From: JBBSEZ01 sp038239195
GTDB taxonomy: Bacteria; Planctomycetota; Planctomycetia; Gemmatales; Gemmataceae
Length of the DNA stretch: 31,301 nucleotides
Assembly (NCBI GenBank): GCA_038239195.1
Contig: JBBSEZ010000056.1
Location: forward strand, 1 to 31,301
Direction of reading: 5' to 3'
Below, piece by piece: positions 1 through 6,967 of the stretch. A program made the position numbers and the translations under genes. Within the stretch, counting starts at the first letter, position 1, and each line of letters starts with the position of its first letter. The notes below the pieces were generated by a model, which saw only the letters and a list, made by a program, of their open reading frames with translations, was not told where the DNA came from and did not search any database.

Positions 1-77
1 CGCTCCCGCGGTCTGTCTTTGGCCTGGCTCATGGCAGGCCCTCCTATCCAAGCAAGTGTCGTGCCACTGCCCTTAGT

Positions 78-599
78 TTACGAAATCCGGCCCCGCCAGA
101 CCAGCTTTTCCAGCCTACCCAGTGCTCGCCGGGAACTGCTGCGCACGACGACCAGTTGGAGCTTGGTTTGCCCTTTCAGTTGGACCAGTCCCGCGTCGGT
201 GATGGGGGTGCCGAGAAGGCTGATGCGGGTGAGGTTGGTCAGCCCGCGCAAATGCTCGACGCCCTTGTTGCCCACCTTGGTCGAGGCCAGGTTCAGCGAC
301 TCGAGCCGGGTCAGGCCCTTGATCTTGGCCAGATCGTTGTCGGAGACGTTGGTCCCCACCAGCTCCAGCGATTTGAGATCGGTCAACACCTTGACGTGGC
401 CCAGGAGGCGGTCGGCGGACTTGATGCCCGACAGGCTGACGCGCGTCGCGCCGGTCGTGTCGCTCTCGACGAGGGCGCCGGCCCGCTGGAGGGCAAGCAC
501 GGCGTTGACCTGTTCCTGAAGCTCGACTGTCTGGGCCGAACTGTTGCGTGCCGAGACGAGTAGCAGGGTGGCGGCGATCGAGAAGAGCATCTTTCGCAT
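78..599 (-). CDS. Secreted leucine-rich-repeat protein
   Basis: A 173-residue protein with a likely signal peptide: a short basic start (MRK), a hydrophobic stretch to about residue 17, and a plausible cleavage after NSSA. From about residue 55 to 135 there are three to four leucine-rich repeats of about 24 residues, of the type LxxLxxLxLxxTxVxDxxLxxL (for example 'LESLNLASTKVGNKGVEHL'). LRRs of this type are usually protein-interaction surfaces; no enzyme motif is visible. The last 25 residues no longer fit the repeat and become basic, so the end may be a normal cap or a degraded repeat. It is the last gene of a minus-strand series behind a TPR protein and an ECF sigma factor, 234 bp after the TPR gene. 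Function and partner are unknown. Confidence 0.75.
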   Translation of the reverse strand: MRKMLFSIAATLLLVSARNSSAQTVELQEQVNAVLALQRAGALVESDTTGATRVSLSGIKSADRLLGHVKVLTDLKSLELVGTNVSDNDLAKIKGLTRLESLNLASTKVGNKGVEHLRGLTNLTRISLLGTPITDAGLVQLKGQTKLQLVVVRSSSRRALGRLEKLVWRGRIS

Positions 600-833
600 G
601 AGGGCCCTCGCAGGAGGGGGCGGGCGATAGGTGTGGCACCAGAAGGGGGGAACGCGCTGGGGGCGAAAACTTGCGCCCGATCAGGGGGCCTTGCCACTCT
701 CCCAACTCGGCGTGGCCCTCTCCCGGATGGCCCACCAGAGGAGGCGAAGCCCGAATGACCAGTCCAGACGTCGAACCTGATCGATGCACTCCGCCCGCGT
801 TGCCATCGTCGTGGGCCCCGCTCGCCAGCCTCG

Positions 834-2261
834 TTACGGCGCCACGTCCTGGCGCAGCCGCGCCTCCCACTCGTCCAGCAGATGGTGGATCTCCCGATAG
901 GAAAAGTCCAGGTTGGCCAGCTCGTGCCCGCAATCGATCGCCTTCGCCAGCTCCCCCGCCTCCGCGTGGCCCTGCGCGAGCTCGAACAGCAACTCCTTCC
1001 GGTTGGCGACCTCCTGGGCGGGCAGGTGCTGGAGCGCTTCCTCGAAGTTGCGCAGGGCCAGCCGGCCATTGTTGCGCGCCTTGAAGCAATAGCCGAGGTA
1101 GAGCAGTGACTGCCAGCGCAGCCGGGCATCGGCGCGCGCCGACTGGAGCTCGCGGATCGCCTCGTCGAGCTGCCCGGCCCGCAGCAGGCGCACGCCCAGT
1201 TCGTAGCGGTAATTCAGGTTGGTCGGGTGGCGGTCGGCCCGCTGGCGGAACAGGTCCAGCTCGCGCGTGTTGACCTCCTTGCGGAGCTGGATGCGCACCT
1301 TTCGCAAAAGCCCATCGTCCGGCGCCTCCTTCAGCTTCGCCTCCGCGATCGCCAGGTTACGGCGAAACGGCTCGACGTCCAGGTCGGCCATCTCCTCCAT
1401 CAGCGCGAAGGCATTCCCCGTCGGCCCCAGGCCATCCTGCAACACGGCGCGGGCCGCTTCGAACTGGTCGGCCTTGCGATACAGGCGAGCGAGTTGCAGG
1501 TGGAGCTCGGCGCTGGTCGGGTCGGCCGCGAGCCGGCCGCGCAGCGCTGCCGTCTCGCGGGCCAGGGGCCCTTCCTCGCCACGAACGGCCGGTGGGAGCG
1601 TGGCCGCGGCAGCGCCGGGCCCCTGCGCCTCCTCCTCGCCCAGCGCCTCTTCGTACTGGCCGCGCGCGATGGTTTCGTGGGCGGCGAGGTCCTTGCGCTT
1701 CTTCGTCGCCTCGGTGTCCGCCGGATCGACCTGTTGCACCAGGTCCCACAGGGCCATCGCCTGCGTGAAGTTGCCGCGCCGCTCATAGAGGCGCGCCAGG
1801 ACACGGTTGAGAGGGGCGCTGCGCCCCTGCCTCTGCCGCGCTTGCTCGAGGGCCCAGATGGCCAGGTCGAGCAGGCCCAGGCCCTCGGCGGCCTCGGCCA
1901 GGGCGAGTTGGGCGCCGAGGTCCCACGGGTTGCACATCAACACGCGCTCGCCGAGCTCCAGCGCCTTGAGGTAGTCGCGCTGGCCCAGCACGGCCTTGAG
2001 GCGCAAGCGCGCCGGCCAGGCCGTCAGCCAGGCGAACCACCCGCCGCGCAGGTTGTTGCGATACTTGGCCTTCTCGGTGCGGCGCAGCGCCTGACGATAG
2101 AGGAGGTTGGCCGGATCGAACTTGCAGCAGTCCAGCAGGAGGCGGATGCCGTAATCGAAGTTGCCGGTGGCGACGACCTGGTTGGCACGGTCGAACATCC
2201 CGGCCGCCACCCGGCGATGCTCCGGGCTGGGCGACGGCAGAGGGGCGGGTGGGTTGACCAT
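834..2261 (-). CDS. Tetratricopeptide-repeat (TPR) protein
   Basis: A 475-residue protein rich in helix pairs with TPR character. Repeats are clearest at about residues 55-170 ('LKALELGERVLMCNPWDLGAQLALAEAAEGLG' region, then a pair ending 'NFTQAMALWDLVQQVDPAD'), at 230-270, and at 350-440 ('YELGVRLLRAGQLDEAIRELQSA'). There is no signal peptide or membrane segment, so it is probably a cytoplasmic scaffold. A charged, Ala/Gly-rich linker lies near residues 205-235. The ATG at 2261 has no strong Shine-Dalgarno; the next in-frame Met is residue 22, so the true start could be slightly later. It follows an ECF sigma factor on the same strand by 192 bp and may be co-transcribed with it. The specific role is unknown. 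Confidence 0.8.
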   Translation of the reverse strand: MVNPPAPLPSPSPEHRRVAAGMFDRANQVVATGNFDYGIRLLLDCCKFDPANLLYRQALRRTEKAKYRNNLRGGWFAWLTAWPARLRLKAVLGQRDYLKALELGERVLMCNPWDLGAQLALAEAAEGLGLLDLAIWALEQARQRQGRSAPLNRVLARLYERRGNFTQAMALWDLVQQVDPADTEATKKRKDLAAHETIARGQYEEALGEEEAQGPGAAAATLPPAVRGEEGPLARETAALRGRLAADPTSAELHLQLARLYRKADQFEAARAVLQDGLGPTGNAFALMEEMADLDVEPFRRNLAIAEAKLKEAPDDGLLRKVRIQLRKEVNTRELDLFRQRADRHPTNLNYRYELGVRLLRAGQLDEAIRELQSARADARLRWQSLLYLGYCFKARNNGRLALRNFEEALQHLPAQEVANRKELLFELAQGHAEAGELAKAIDCGHELANLDFSYREIHHLLDEWEARLRQDVAP

Positions 2262-2453
2262 GAAGGAGGCCCCGTGCGTGACTTCCTGCCTCGCCGGTCC
2301 CGCAGGCGAACGCGAGCAGCACCGGCCCCGTGCGAGGTGGGCCGCGAAGCGGCCCTCGATAGCCTACCACAGCCGGCAGGGCCGTCAAGCGCTCGCACTG
2401 CTCGAGCGCGCACCGAGAGCGCAGGCGCTCGTTCTTGCTCGTCCCGTGCCGAC

Positions 2454-3089
2454 TCACCCCTGGTTGGTCGCGAAGTGCGGCGCCAGGGCGTCGCGCAACA
2501 TCAGCCGCGCCCGGTGCAACCGGCTCTTGACGGCGGTCAGGCCAAGGCCCAGGCGCTGGCCGACGGCGGCGTTGGGCAGCCCCTCGACGTCGGCGAGGAC
2601 GAAGACCGTGCGGTAGCCCTGCGGCAAGGAGTCGATGGCGCGCTGGATGAGCTGGCGCAGCTCGTGGCTGAGTACCTGCGCTTCGGGGCCGAGGATGCGA
2701 TTGGCCCCCTCGGCGGACGGCGGCTCGTCCTCGCGGTGGGCGTCGAGCGAATGTAGGCCGAGCTCCTGGCGCACGGCCTCCCGGCGCCGATGCGACAGGG
2801 CGGCGTTGACGGTGACGCGGTGCAGCCAGGTCGGGAAGGCCGACTCGCCGCGAAAGGTGGGGAGCTTGCGCACGACCTGAAGCAGCACGTCCTGGGTCAC
2901 GTCCTCCGCGTCCACGTCGCTGCGCACCATGCGCCGGGCCATGTTGTAGACGCGCGGGGCGTAATCGTGGTACACCTGCTCCGCGGACAGGGGCGGTGTG
3001 AGGTCGTTCGTTTCAGGGGAAAGGCGGTCCTTCAGGGCCGCCCCGTGCTCCCGGCCGGGGGCGGCGCCTCGTGTTTTGGTGGCTTCCAT
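2454..3089 (-). CDS. ECF-type RNA polymerase sigma factor (RpoE-like)
   Basis: A 211-residue sigma factor. Region 2 lies at about residues 38-105 ('YHDYAPRVYNMARRMV' followed by 'DAEDVTQDVLLQVVRKLPTF' and 'FPTWLHRVTVNAAL'). Region 4 lies at about residues 145-200 ('AIDSLPQGYRTVFVLADVEGL' spans the end of the linker, and 'AAVGQRLGLGLTAVKSRLHRAR' gives the recognition helix). Region 3 is absent, as expected for the ECF group. I chose the ATG at 3089 because GGGAGAG sits about 5 bases upstream; the longer reading to 3143 adds a charged segment unlike the family. An N-terminal tail of about 30 residues precedes region 2. No anti-sigma factor is adjacent; the next genes on the strand encode TPR and LRR proteins. 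The target promoter is unknown. Confidence 0.9.
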   Translation of the reverse strand: MEATKTRGAAPGREHGAALKDRLSPETNDLTPPLSAEQVYHDYAPRVYNMARRMVRSDVDAEDVTQDVLLQVVRKLPTFRGESAFPTWLHRVTVNAALSHRRREAVRQELGLHSLDAHREDEPPSAEGANRILGPEAQVLSHELRQLIQRAIDSLPQGYRTVFVLADVEGLPNAAVGQRLGLGLTAVKSRLHRARLMLRDALAPHFATNQG

Positions 3090-3148
3090 GTTGTCTCTCC
3101 CTCGCGGCGGAGGGGCCTGCTCTTCTCTTCTTCTTGATCTCAACTATT

Positions 3149-3178
3149 ACCATACGAGCGCCCCCCCGGGACCGACAA
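3149..3178 (-). promoter_or_regulatory. Candidate sigma70-type promoter for the ECF sigma gene
   Basis: On the minus strand there is TTGTCG (3178-3173), an 18-base spacer, then TATGGT (3154-3149), about 60 bases before the start codon at 3089. The match is moderate and the spacer slightly long. Judged by eye only. Confidence 0.3.
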
Positions 3179-3332
3179 GGCGCCTTTCGCGAAACGACCA
3201 GCAAGCGAGGCGCGGCGCCGAGCGCGGGGGAGGGCGGAGCGCGTCTCCGTGTAGCCGCGACGCGGAGCCCTCGGAGCGGAGCGCGTCGGCGACTCCGCTG
3301 TCCCTTGCCACGCCACTTCAAAGACAAAGAAC

Positions 3333-3364
3333 AACGCCCCCGGCCTACTCAGGTCGGGGGCGTT
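3333..3364 (-). terminator. Rho-independent-like terminator of the membrane-anchored ECF gene
   Basis: Inverted repeat with 14-base arms (3333-3346 and 3351-3364; 13 Watson-Crick pairs and one possible G-U) and a 4-base loop. Read on the minus strand, the stem is followed by the T-rich run GTTCTTTGTCTTTG. It lies about 150 bases after the stop of the sigma gene at 3516. Confidence 0.6.
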
Positions 3365-3515
3365 CAGGGATGGGTGGCGGGCGGTCAGGGCGAAGGCGAT
3401 CCGGCGAAGGCGAGCCTTTACAAAGCACTCTCCGTGCCGGGCGGACGCTGGCGGAAATGCCGACTGTTGCCGTGAATAGGCCCTTCCCCAGGCGGTCTGC
3501 CCCGAGCGGCCCCTC

Positions 3516-5009
3516 TCACCTGCCCTTGCCGCGTTCCGAACGACCCTTCGGTGCCTCTTTCGGCAATTTCGCGCGCCACGCATCGGCCTCAACCGTATTG
3601 TCCTGGGAGGCGTACACCATGACGATCTGCCGGATGGCATCGGGAATGTCCGGGCTGTCGGGGTGGGCCTTCACGAAGCCACTCAGGCGGTTCAGGTACG
3701 TCTGGGTCGCCTTCGCGACGTCCGCCTTGCCATTTGCCGTCCGGAGGTCCTTGTAGAACTCCTTCTGTAGCGTCTCCAGTCGCGGGGTAAGTTTTTTGGG
3801 AAGCCAATTGTCGTCCACTTGCTGCAGGTTGAAGCGAATCTTGCTGCCGCCGACGTCGATCTCCATCTGTTTGAAGTCGGGCGAGAAAGCCATGGTTTGC
3901 TTGAGGATTACTTGCGGGTCGGCCTTCCTTTTTCTTTCTTCCCCCTTTTGGGCCTGCCGCTCGAGGATGAACAGGTCGATGAGCTTCTGGCGCCTCCCCG
4001 CGTCCTTGCTGGACGCGAAGAAGTGAACCTCCGTCGGCGTGGGCACCGTGCCGCGCAGGTCCTTGCTGATGCGGCGGATGAAATCCTCGTCGCTCTCGAG
4101 CTTGGAGACGGCCGCGCTGGGCTTCGGCTTGGCGTCCTGGGCGAGGCCCAGCGACGCGAAGGAGCCGCCGGCCAGGGCGAGCAGGGCGGCGCACAGCACG
4201 GCGGCCGTCCCGAGTTTCACTTTCGCGAGGGACATGCTCTTGAGAACCTCCCGTGTCAGGGCCAGGGCGTTGGCACCAACGACTTCTGTAAGGGGTTGCC
4301 CCGCGGCGAGAAGCGCCGCGGCCTTGGCCGAGGAAACGACAAACGTAGGGGGCAGCGCGTGGGCCACGCCCTCGCCCAGGGCGGCGCCGGCCAGCACCGC
4401 CGAAAGCGTAAGGCCTCGTTTGGTGAGGCGCTCGCGCAGCAAGTCCCGGCCGCGTTCGAGCTGGCCGTGCAAGCCGCCTGGGGAGACGCCCAGCCGCCGG
4501 GCGGCTTCGTCGCGGGTCAGACATTCGAGGTAGCAGAGGATCAGCGGCGCGCGATACCGTTCCGGCAACCGCTCCAACTCCTCGTCGAGAATGGCCTGCA
4601 CTTCCCGCCAGGTGACTTCGGCGGCAGGGCCTGCCGGGGCAGGCGCGTCGGCCCGCCGTTCGCGGCTCTTGCGGCGCGCGGCGTTCCGCCTCAGGCTGGC
4701 AGCCACCCGGCCCGCCACCCCGTGCAGCCAGCTGCCCAGGGACGCCCTCTTGCGCAACGAGCCCGCCTTGCGCGCCAGCACCAGGAAGGTGGCCTGGCAG
4801 GCATCCTCCGCGTCGTGGCGGTTGGGCAGCGCCCGCCGGCAGACCCCCAGCACCATCGGGCCGTGCCGCTCGATCAGAACCGTGAAGGCCGACTCGTCGT
4901 GCGACCCGACGAAACGTTCCACCAGTTCGCGGTCCGACAGCCCGCCGAGGGCCTGCACCGCCGCCACCTTGCGGAGGCGCCCCAAAACGCTGTCGAGCGA
5001 ACTGCCCAT
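3516..5009 (-). CDS. Membrane-anchored ECF sigma factor with DUF1549-like C-terminal region
   Basis: A 497-residue protein. Residues 25-115 are sigma region 2 ('ELVERFVGSHDESAFTVLIE', 'HDAEDACQATFLVLARKA', 'SLGSWLHGVAGRVAASLRR'). Residues 132-195 are region 4 ('LDEELERLPERYRAPLILCY', 'LTRDEAARRLGVSPGGLHGQ'). A helix-rich linker follows, then one hydrophobic segment at about 266-288. The rest (about 290-497) would lie outside the membrane. Residues 306-348 ('DEDFIRRISKDLRG', 'TPTEVHFF', 'RRQKLIDLFI') resemble the start of the DUF1549 domain of planctomycete secreted proteins. Such fusions are typical of planctomycete ECF groups, where the anchored tail may sense the outside. I chose the ATG at 5009 because family members begin shortly before 'LRKVAAVQ'; it lacks a clear Shine-Dalgarno, and an upstream start at 5129 is possible. 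A terminator lies at 3333-3364. Confidence 0.85.
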   Translation of the reverse strand: MGSSLDSVLGRLRKVAAVQALGGLSDRELVERFVGSHDESAFTVLIERHGPMVLGVCRRALPNRHDAEDACQATFLVLARKAGSLRKRASLGSWLHGVAGRVAASLRRNAARRKSRERRADAPAPAGPAAEVTWREVQAILDEELERLPERYRAPLILCYLECLTRDEAARRLGVSPGGLHGQLERGRDLLRERLTKRGLTLSAVLAGAALGEGVAHALPPTFVVSSAKAAALLAAGQPLTEVVGANALALTREVLKSMSLAKVKLGTAAVLCAALLALAGGSFASLGLAQDAKPKPSAAVSKLESDEDFIRRISKDLRGTVPTPTEVHFFASSKDAGRRQKLIDLFILERQAQKGEERKRKADPQVILKQTMAFSPDFKQMEIDVGGSKIRFNLQQVDDNWLPKKLTPRLETLQKEFYKDLRTANGKADVAKATQTYLNRLSGFVKAHPDSPDIPDAIRQIVMVYASQDNTVEADAWRAKLPKEAPKGRSERGKGR

Positions 5010-5190
5010 GCTTAGAGGCCCCGTCGCGGACGAAATCGTTCCTCTTAGAATAGTTGCCGCCGTCGCGATTCCGGCGCGCGTATTCTGCCAGAAATCGAAC
5101 AGGGATCGCGCCAGGGCCGGCGATGCCAAGGGGCTGCTCGCGGGACCGGCGAGTATCGCGACAGACAGAAGTCACAAATGCGAGCCCCGG

Positions 5191-5634
5191 TCACTCCTTC
5201 TTCGCGGGCTTTTCGGGAATGACAAGGTGCTTGGCGTCCCGCGGGTGGAGCAGGACGGCCAGCACCCGCGTCTTCGTCTTGGTGTTCGGGTTCTTCGACA
5301 CCCTGTGGAGGCACCCGGTCGGCTCGTAGAACGTGTCGCCTGCCTTGAGCGTCTTAGCGGGCTGGTCGTCGATGGCGTGCTCGTACTCGCCCTCCAGGAC
5401 GTACCCGAAGACCGGGCCAGGGTGACGGTGCGGCGGGCTCGCCTGGCCCGGTCCCAGAGTCACCTCCACCGTTGTCGCCTTGGCCTTCTTCCCGTCCAGC
5501 TTCTCGACGACGTCCCGCTCGGAAAGCGTCTTCAGCTTCACTTTGCCTTTGCCGTGCCCGTCATGGCCGGCCAGCGTCATTCCGCCGACCCCGAGGGCGG
5601 CACCGACGACGAGCGCGAAGAACGTGCGATACAT
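5191..5634 (-). CDS. Secreted single-domain cupin protein
   Basis: A 147-residue protein with an N-terminal signal peptide (MYRTFF, a hydrophobic Ala/Gly/Val run, cut near 'LAGHDGHG'). The body is one cupin barrel: 'PPHRHPGPVFGYVLEGEYEH' carries the first metal-binding motif (HxH then a Glu), and 'TGCLHRV' carries the last His of the second motif. Cupins of this kind bind a divalent metal, and many act as small-molecule sensors or as dioxygenase-like proteins; the substrate cannot be told from sequence. GGAGG sits 6 bases before the ATG. The C-terminus is basic (KPAKKE). It lies 181 bp upstream of the anchored ECF sigma gene on the same strand. Confidence 0.85.
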   Translation of the reverse strand: MYRTFFALVVGAALGVGGMTLAGHDGHGKGKVKLKTLSERDVVEKLDGKKAKATTVEVTLGPGQASPPHRHPGPVFGYVLEGEYEHAIDDQPAKTLKAGDTFYEPTGCLHRVSKNPNTKTKTRVLAVLLHPRDAKHLVIPEKPAKKE

Positions 5635-6046
5635 GGTTGCCTCCGGATGGGTTACCAGGACTTCTTGCCCTGCCTACCGATTCTCCACGATCACGAGCCA
5701 TCAGTATACCCGACGATTGCGTCAACCGCCGGATTGCCAGCGGCCAGATGCGGCGGGAACTGAGGGGTTGTGAAAGGATCGAGGCGAGCGGCGCGGCGGG
5801 GAGAGTCATCCGGCGGGCGGGGCCGAGCAGAAGTCCGGCTTGCTCGTGGAGCGCTTCACCGACTACGCCGTGTTCCTCATGGGCGTCGCATCGCGGTTAC
5901 ACGGTTGGGCAGGCGCCTCTCGTATTCCTGGCCGCACCCCCGCCGTCCTCTCCACGGCTTTGTCCTGTCTTTCGGCACCGGGGGTTGGTATCTTTCCGCA
6001 AGAGTTGCAAGGTGCTCGCTTCACGCCCCGGACAAGGAGGTTCGCC
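5635..6046. other. Divergent intergenic region
   Basis: These 412 bases separate the divergent cupin and DUF1349-like genes and should carry both promoters, though I found no convincing -35/-10 pair. The plus strand contains a short PAS-like coding relic (5822-5932), listed separately. Nothing else is recognised. Confidence 0.5.
5822..5932 (+). pseudogene. Possible relic of a PAS domain
   Basis: One plus-strand frame reads 'AEQKSGLLVERFTDYAVFLM' and shortly afterwards 'GWAGASRIPG'. This resembles the start of a PAS sensor domain (…LLVE-x3-DYAIFMLD-x3-RV-xxWNxGAxRIxGY). The match then fades, with no start codon, no kinase region and no plausible ribosome-binding site. If real, it is a remnant of a sensor histidine kinase gene; chance similarity over 37 codons is possible. 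Confidence 0.35.
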
Positions 6047-6754
6047 ATGCACCGTCTCGCCGCGCTGCTGCGGAGTGTCCTGCTCGCGGGCGCCATCGTT
6101 GGTGCCCCGGCGCCCATCGGGGGGCCCTGGGCGTCCGGCTGGGACAAGCCAGCCGGCCCGGCGGGCAAGTTCTGGTTCCACCGCAAGGGCGACAAGCTGA
6201 CGATTACCGTCCGAGGTACGGGCCGCTGCAAGGGCGAGGCGAGGGCCCCCGGGCAGGAAAGAGAAAGCGCGCCCCGCCTGCTGCGCGACGTCGAAGGGGA
6301 CTTCGTCGTGCAGGTTCGCGTCGCCGGTGAGTTTCGGCCGGGGGCCGGGCCACGGGGTTTCTGCTCGGCCGGTATCTTGCTGGTGGACGCCACCACGGAT
6401 TGGGAGGTGAAACTGCAAGCGGTCGTGTTCGCGGGGAACACGATCGCGGTGGTCGGCGAGCAGTTGGACCAAGGCTCCTCCACCGTCACCCATGTCTTAA
6501 ACGACCCGACCGGGATCGGGGAGGTCGAAGACGACAAAGGGCCGCTCGGGAGGCCGCCCTATCTCCGCGTCGAACGGCGGAGCGACTCCGTGCAGATGGC
6601 GTTTAGCCACGACAACAAGCGGTGGAAGCGAGTGCTCCTCGAGCGGAAAATCAAGCTGGGCCGGAAGTTGAAGGTGGGGGTAAGGGCCGAGGTGGCGCCC
6701 GAGGGCACGTTCGAGCCCATCTTCGACCAGTTCAAACTCACAAGGCTGAAGTAG
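6047..6754 (+). CDS. Secreted concanavalin-like (DUF1349-type) protein
   Basis: A 235-residue protein. The start at 6047 is supported by AAGGAGG 6 bases upstream and by a signal peptide beginning MHRLAALLRSVLLAGAI. The body looks like a beta-sandwich of the DUF1349 / 'regulation of enolase protein 1' type: 'DVEGDFVVQVRVAGEF', a middle 'AGILLVDATTDWEVKL', 'PPYLRVERRSDSVQMAFSHD' and an ending 'VRAEVAPEGTFEPIFDQFKL'. Members usually carry a jelly-roll fold and may bind carbohydrate; no catalytic residue can be named. It stands alone on the plus strand, divergent from the cupin and convergent with the RNase E/G gene. Confidence 0.75.
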   Translation: MHRLAALLRSVLLAGAIVGAPAPIGGPWASGWDKPAGPAGKFWFHRKGDKLTITVRGTGRCKGEARAPGQERESAPRLLRDVEGDFVVQVRVAGEFRPGAGPRGFCSAGILLVDATTDWEVKLQAVVFAGNTIAVVGEQLDQGSSTVTHVLNDPTGIGEVEDDKGPLGRPPYLRVERRSDSVQMAFSHDNKRWKRVLLERKIKLGRKLKVGVRAEVAPEGTFEPIFDQFKLTRLK

Positions 6755-6923
6755 GAGCGGCAGCACGCCACTTCAAGCTGTCCCGGTGCGAGGAGTAGCC
6801 CGAACCGCCCAGCGTCATAGAGCAGAGCGAGCGAGCTCCGCTCGCCTATTCCCGCCCCAGCACCGCATCCACCGCGAAGCCCCCTCTCCAAGGGGGCCAT
6901 TGTCGCGGAGGTGCAGCTTCACG

Positions 6924-6958
6924 GGGGTGGAGGGACCAAAGGTTATTCCCTCCACCCC
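6924..6958 (-). terminator. Hairpin after the RNase E/G gene
   Basis: Perfect 12-base inverted repeat (6924-6935 / 6947-6958) with an 11-base loop, starting 9 bases after the stop codon of the RNase E/G gene on the minus strand. No T-tract follows, so it may protect the 3' end rather than terminate by itself. Confidence 0.4.
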
Positions 6959-6967
6959 GCAGAGGCC

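Larger units (their letters stand above)
3090..3515. other. Intergenic region between the two ECF sigma genes
   Basis: These 426 bases hold the presumed promoter of the downstream sigma gene (near 3149-3178) and a strong hairpin (3333-3364) that probably ends the upstream sigma gene. Open frames here lack family features and ribosome-binding sites. I see no gene. Confidence 0.6.

Noticed and set aside
1227..2756. A 509-codon plus-strand open frame opposite the TPR and sigma genes
   Set aside because: It covers parts of two recognisable genes and the gap between them; a high-GC shadow.
5012..5042. An ECF-type promoter (GGAAC and TCTAA on the minus strand) just before the anchored sigma gene
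   Set aside because: The spacing is 21 bases, too long, and the TCTAA ends only two bases before the start codon.
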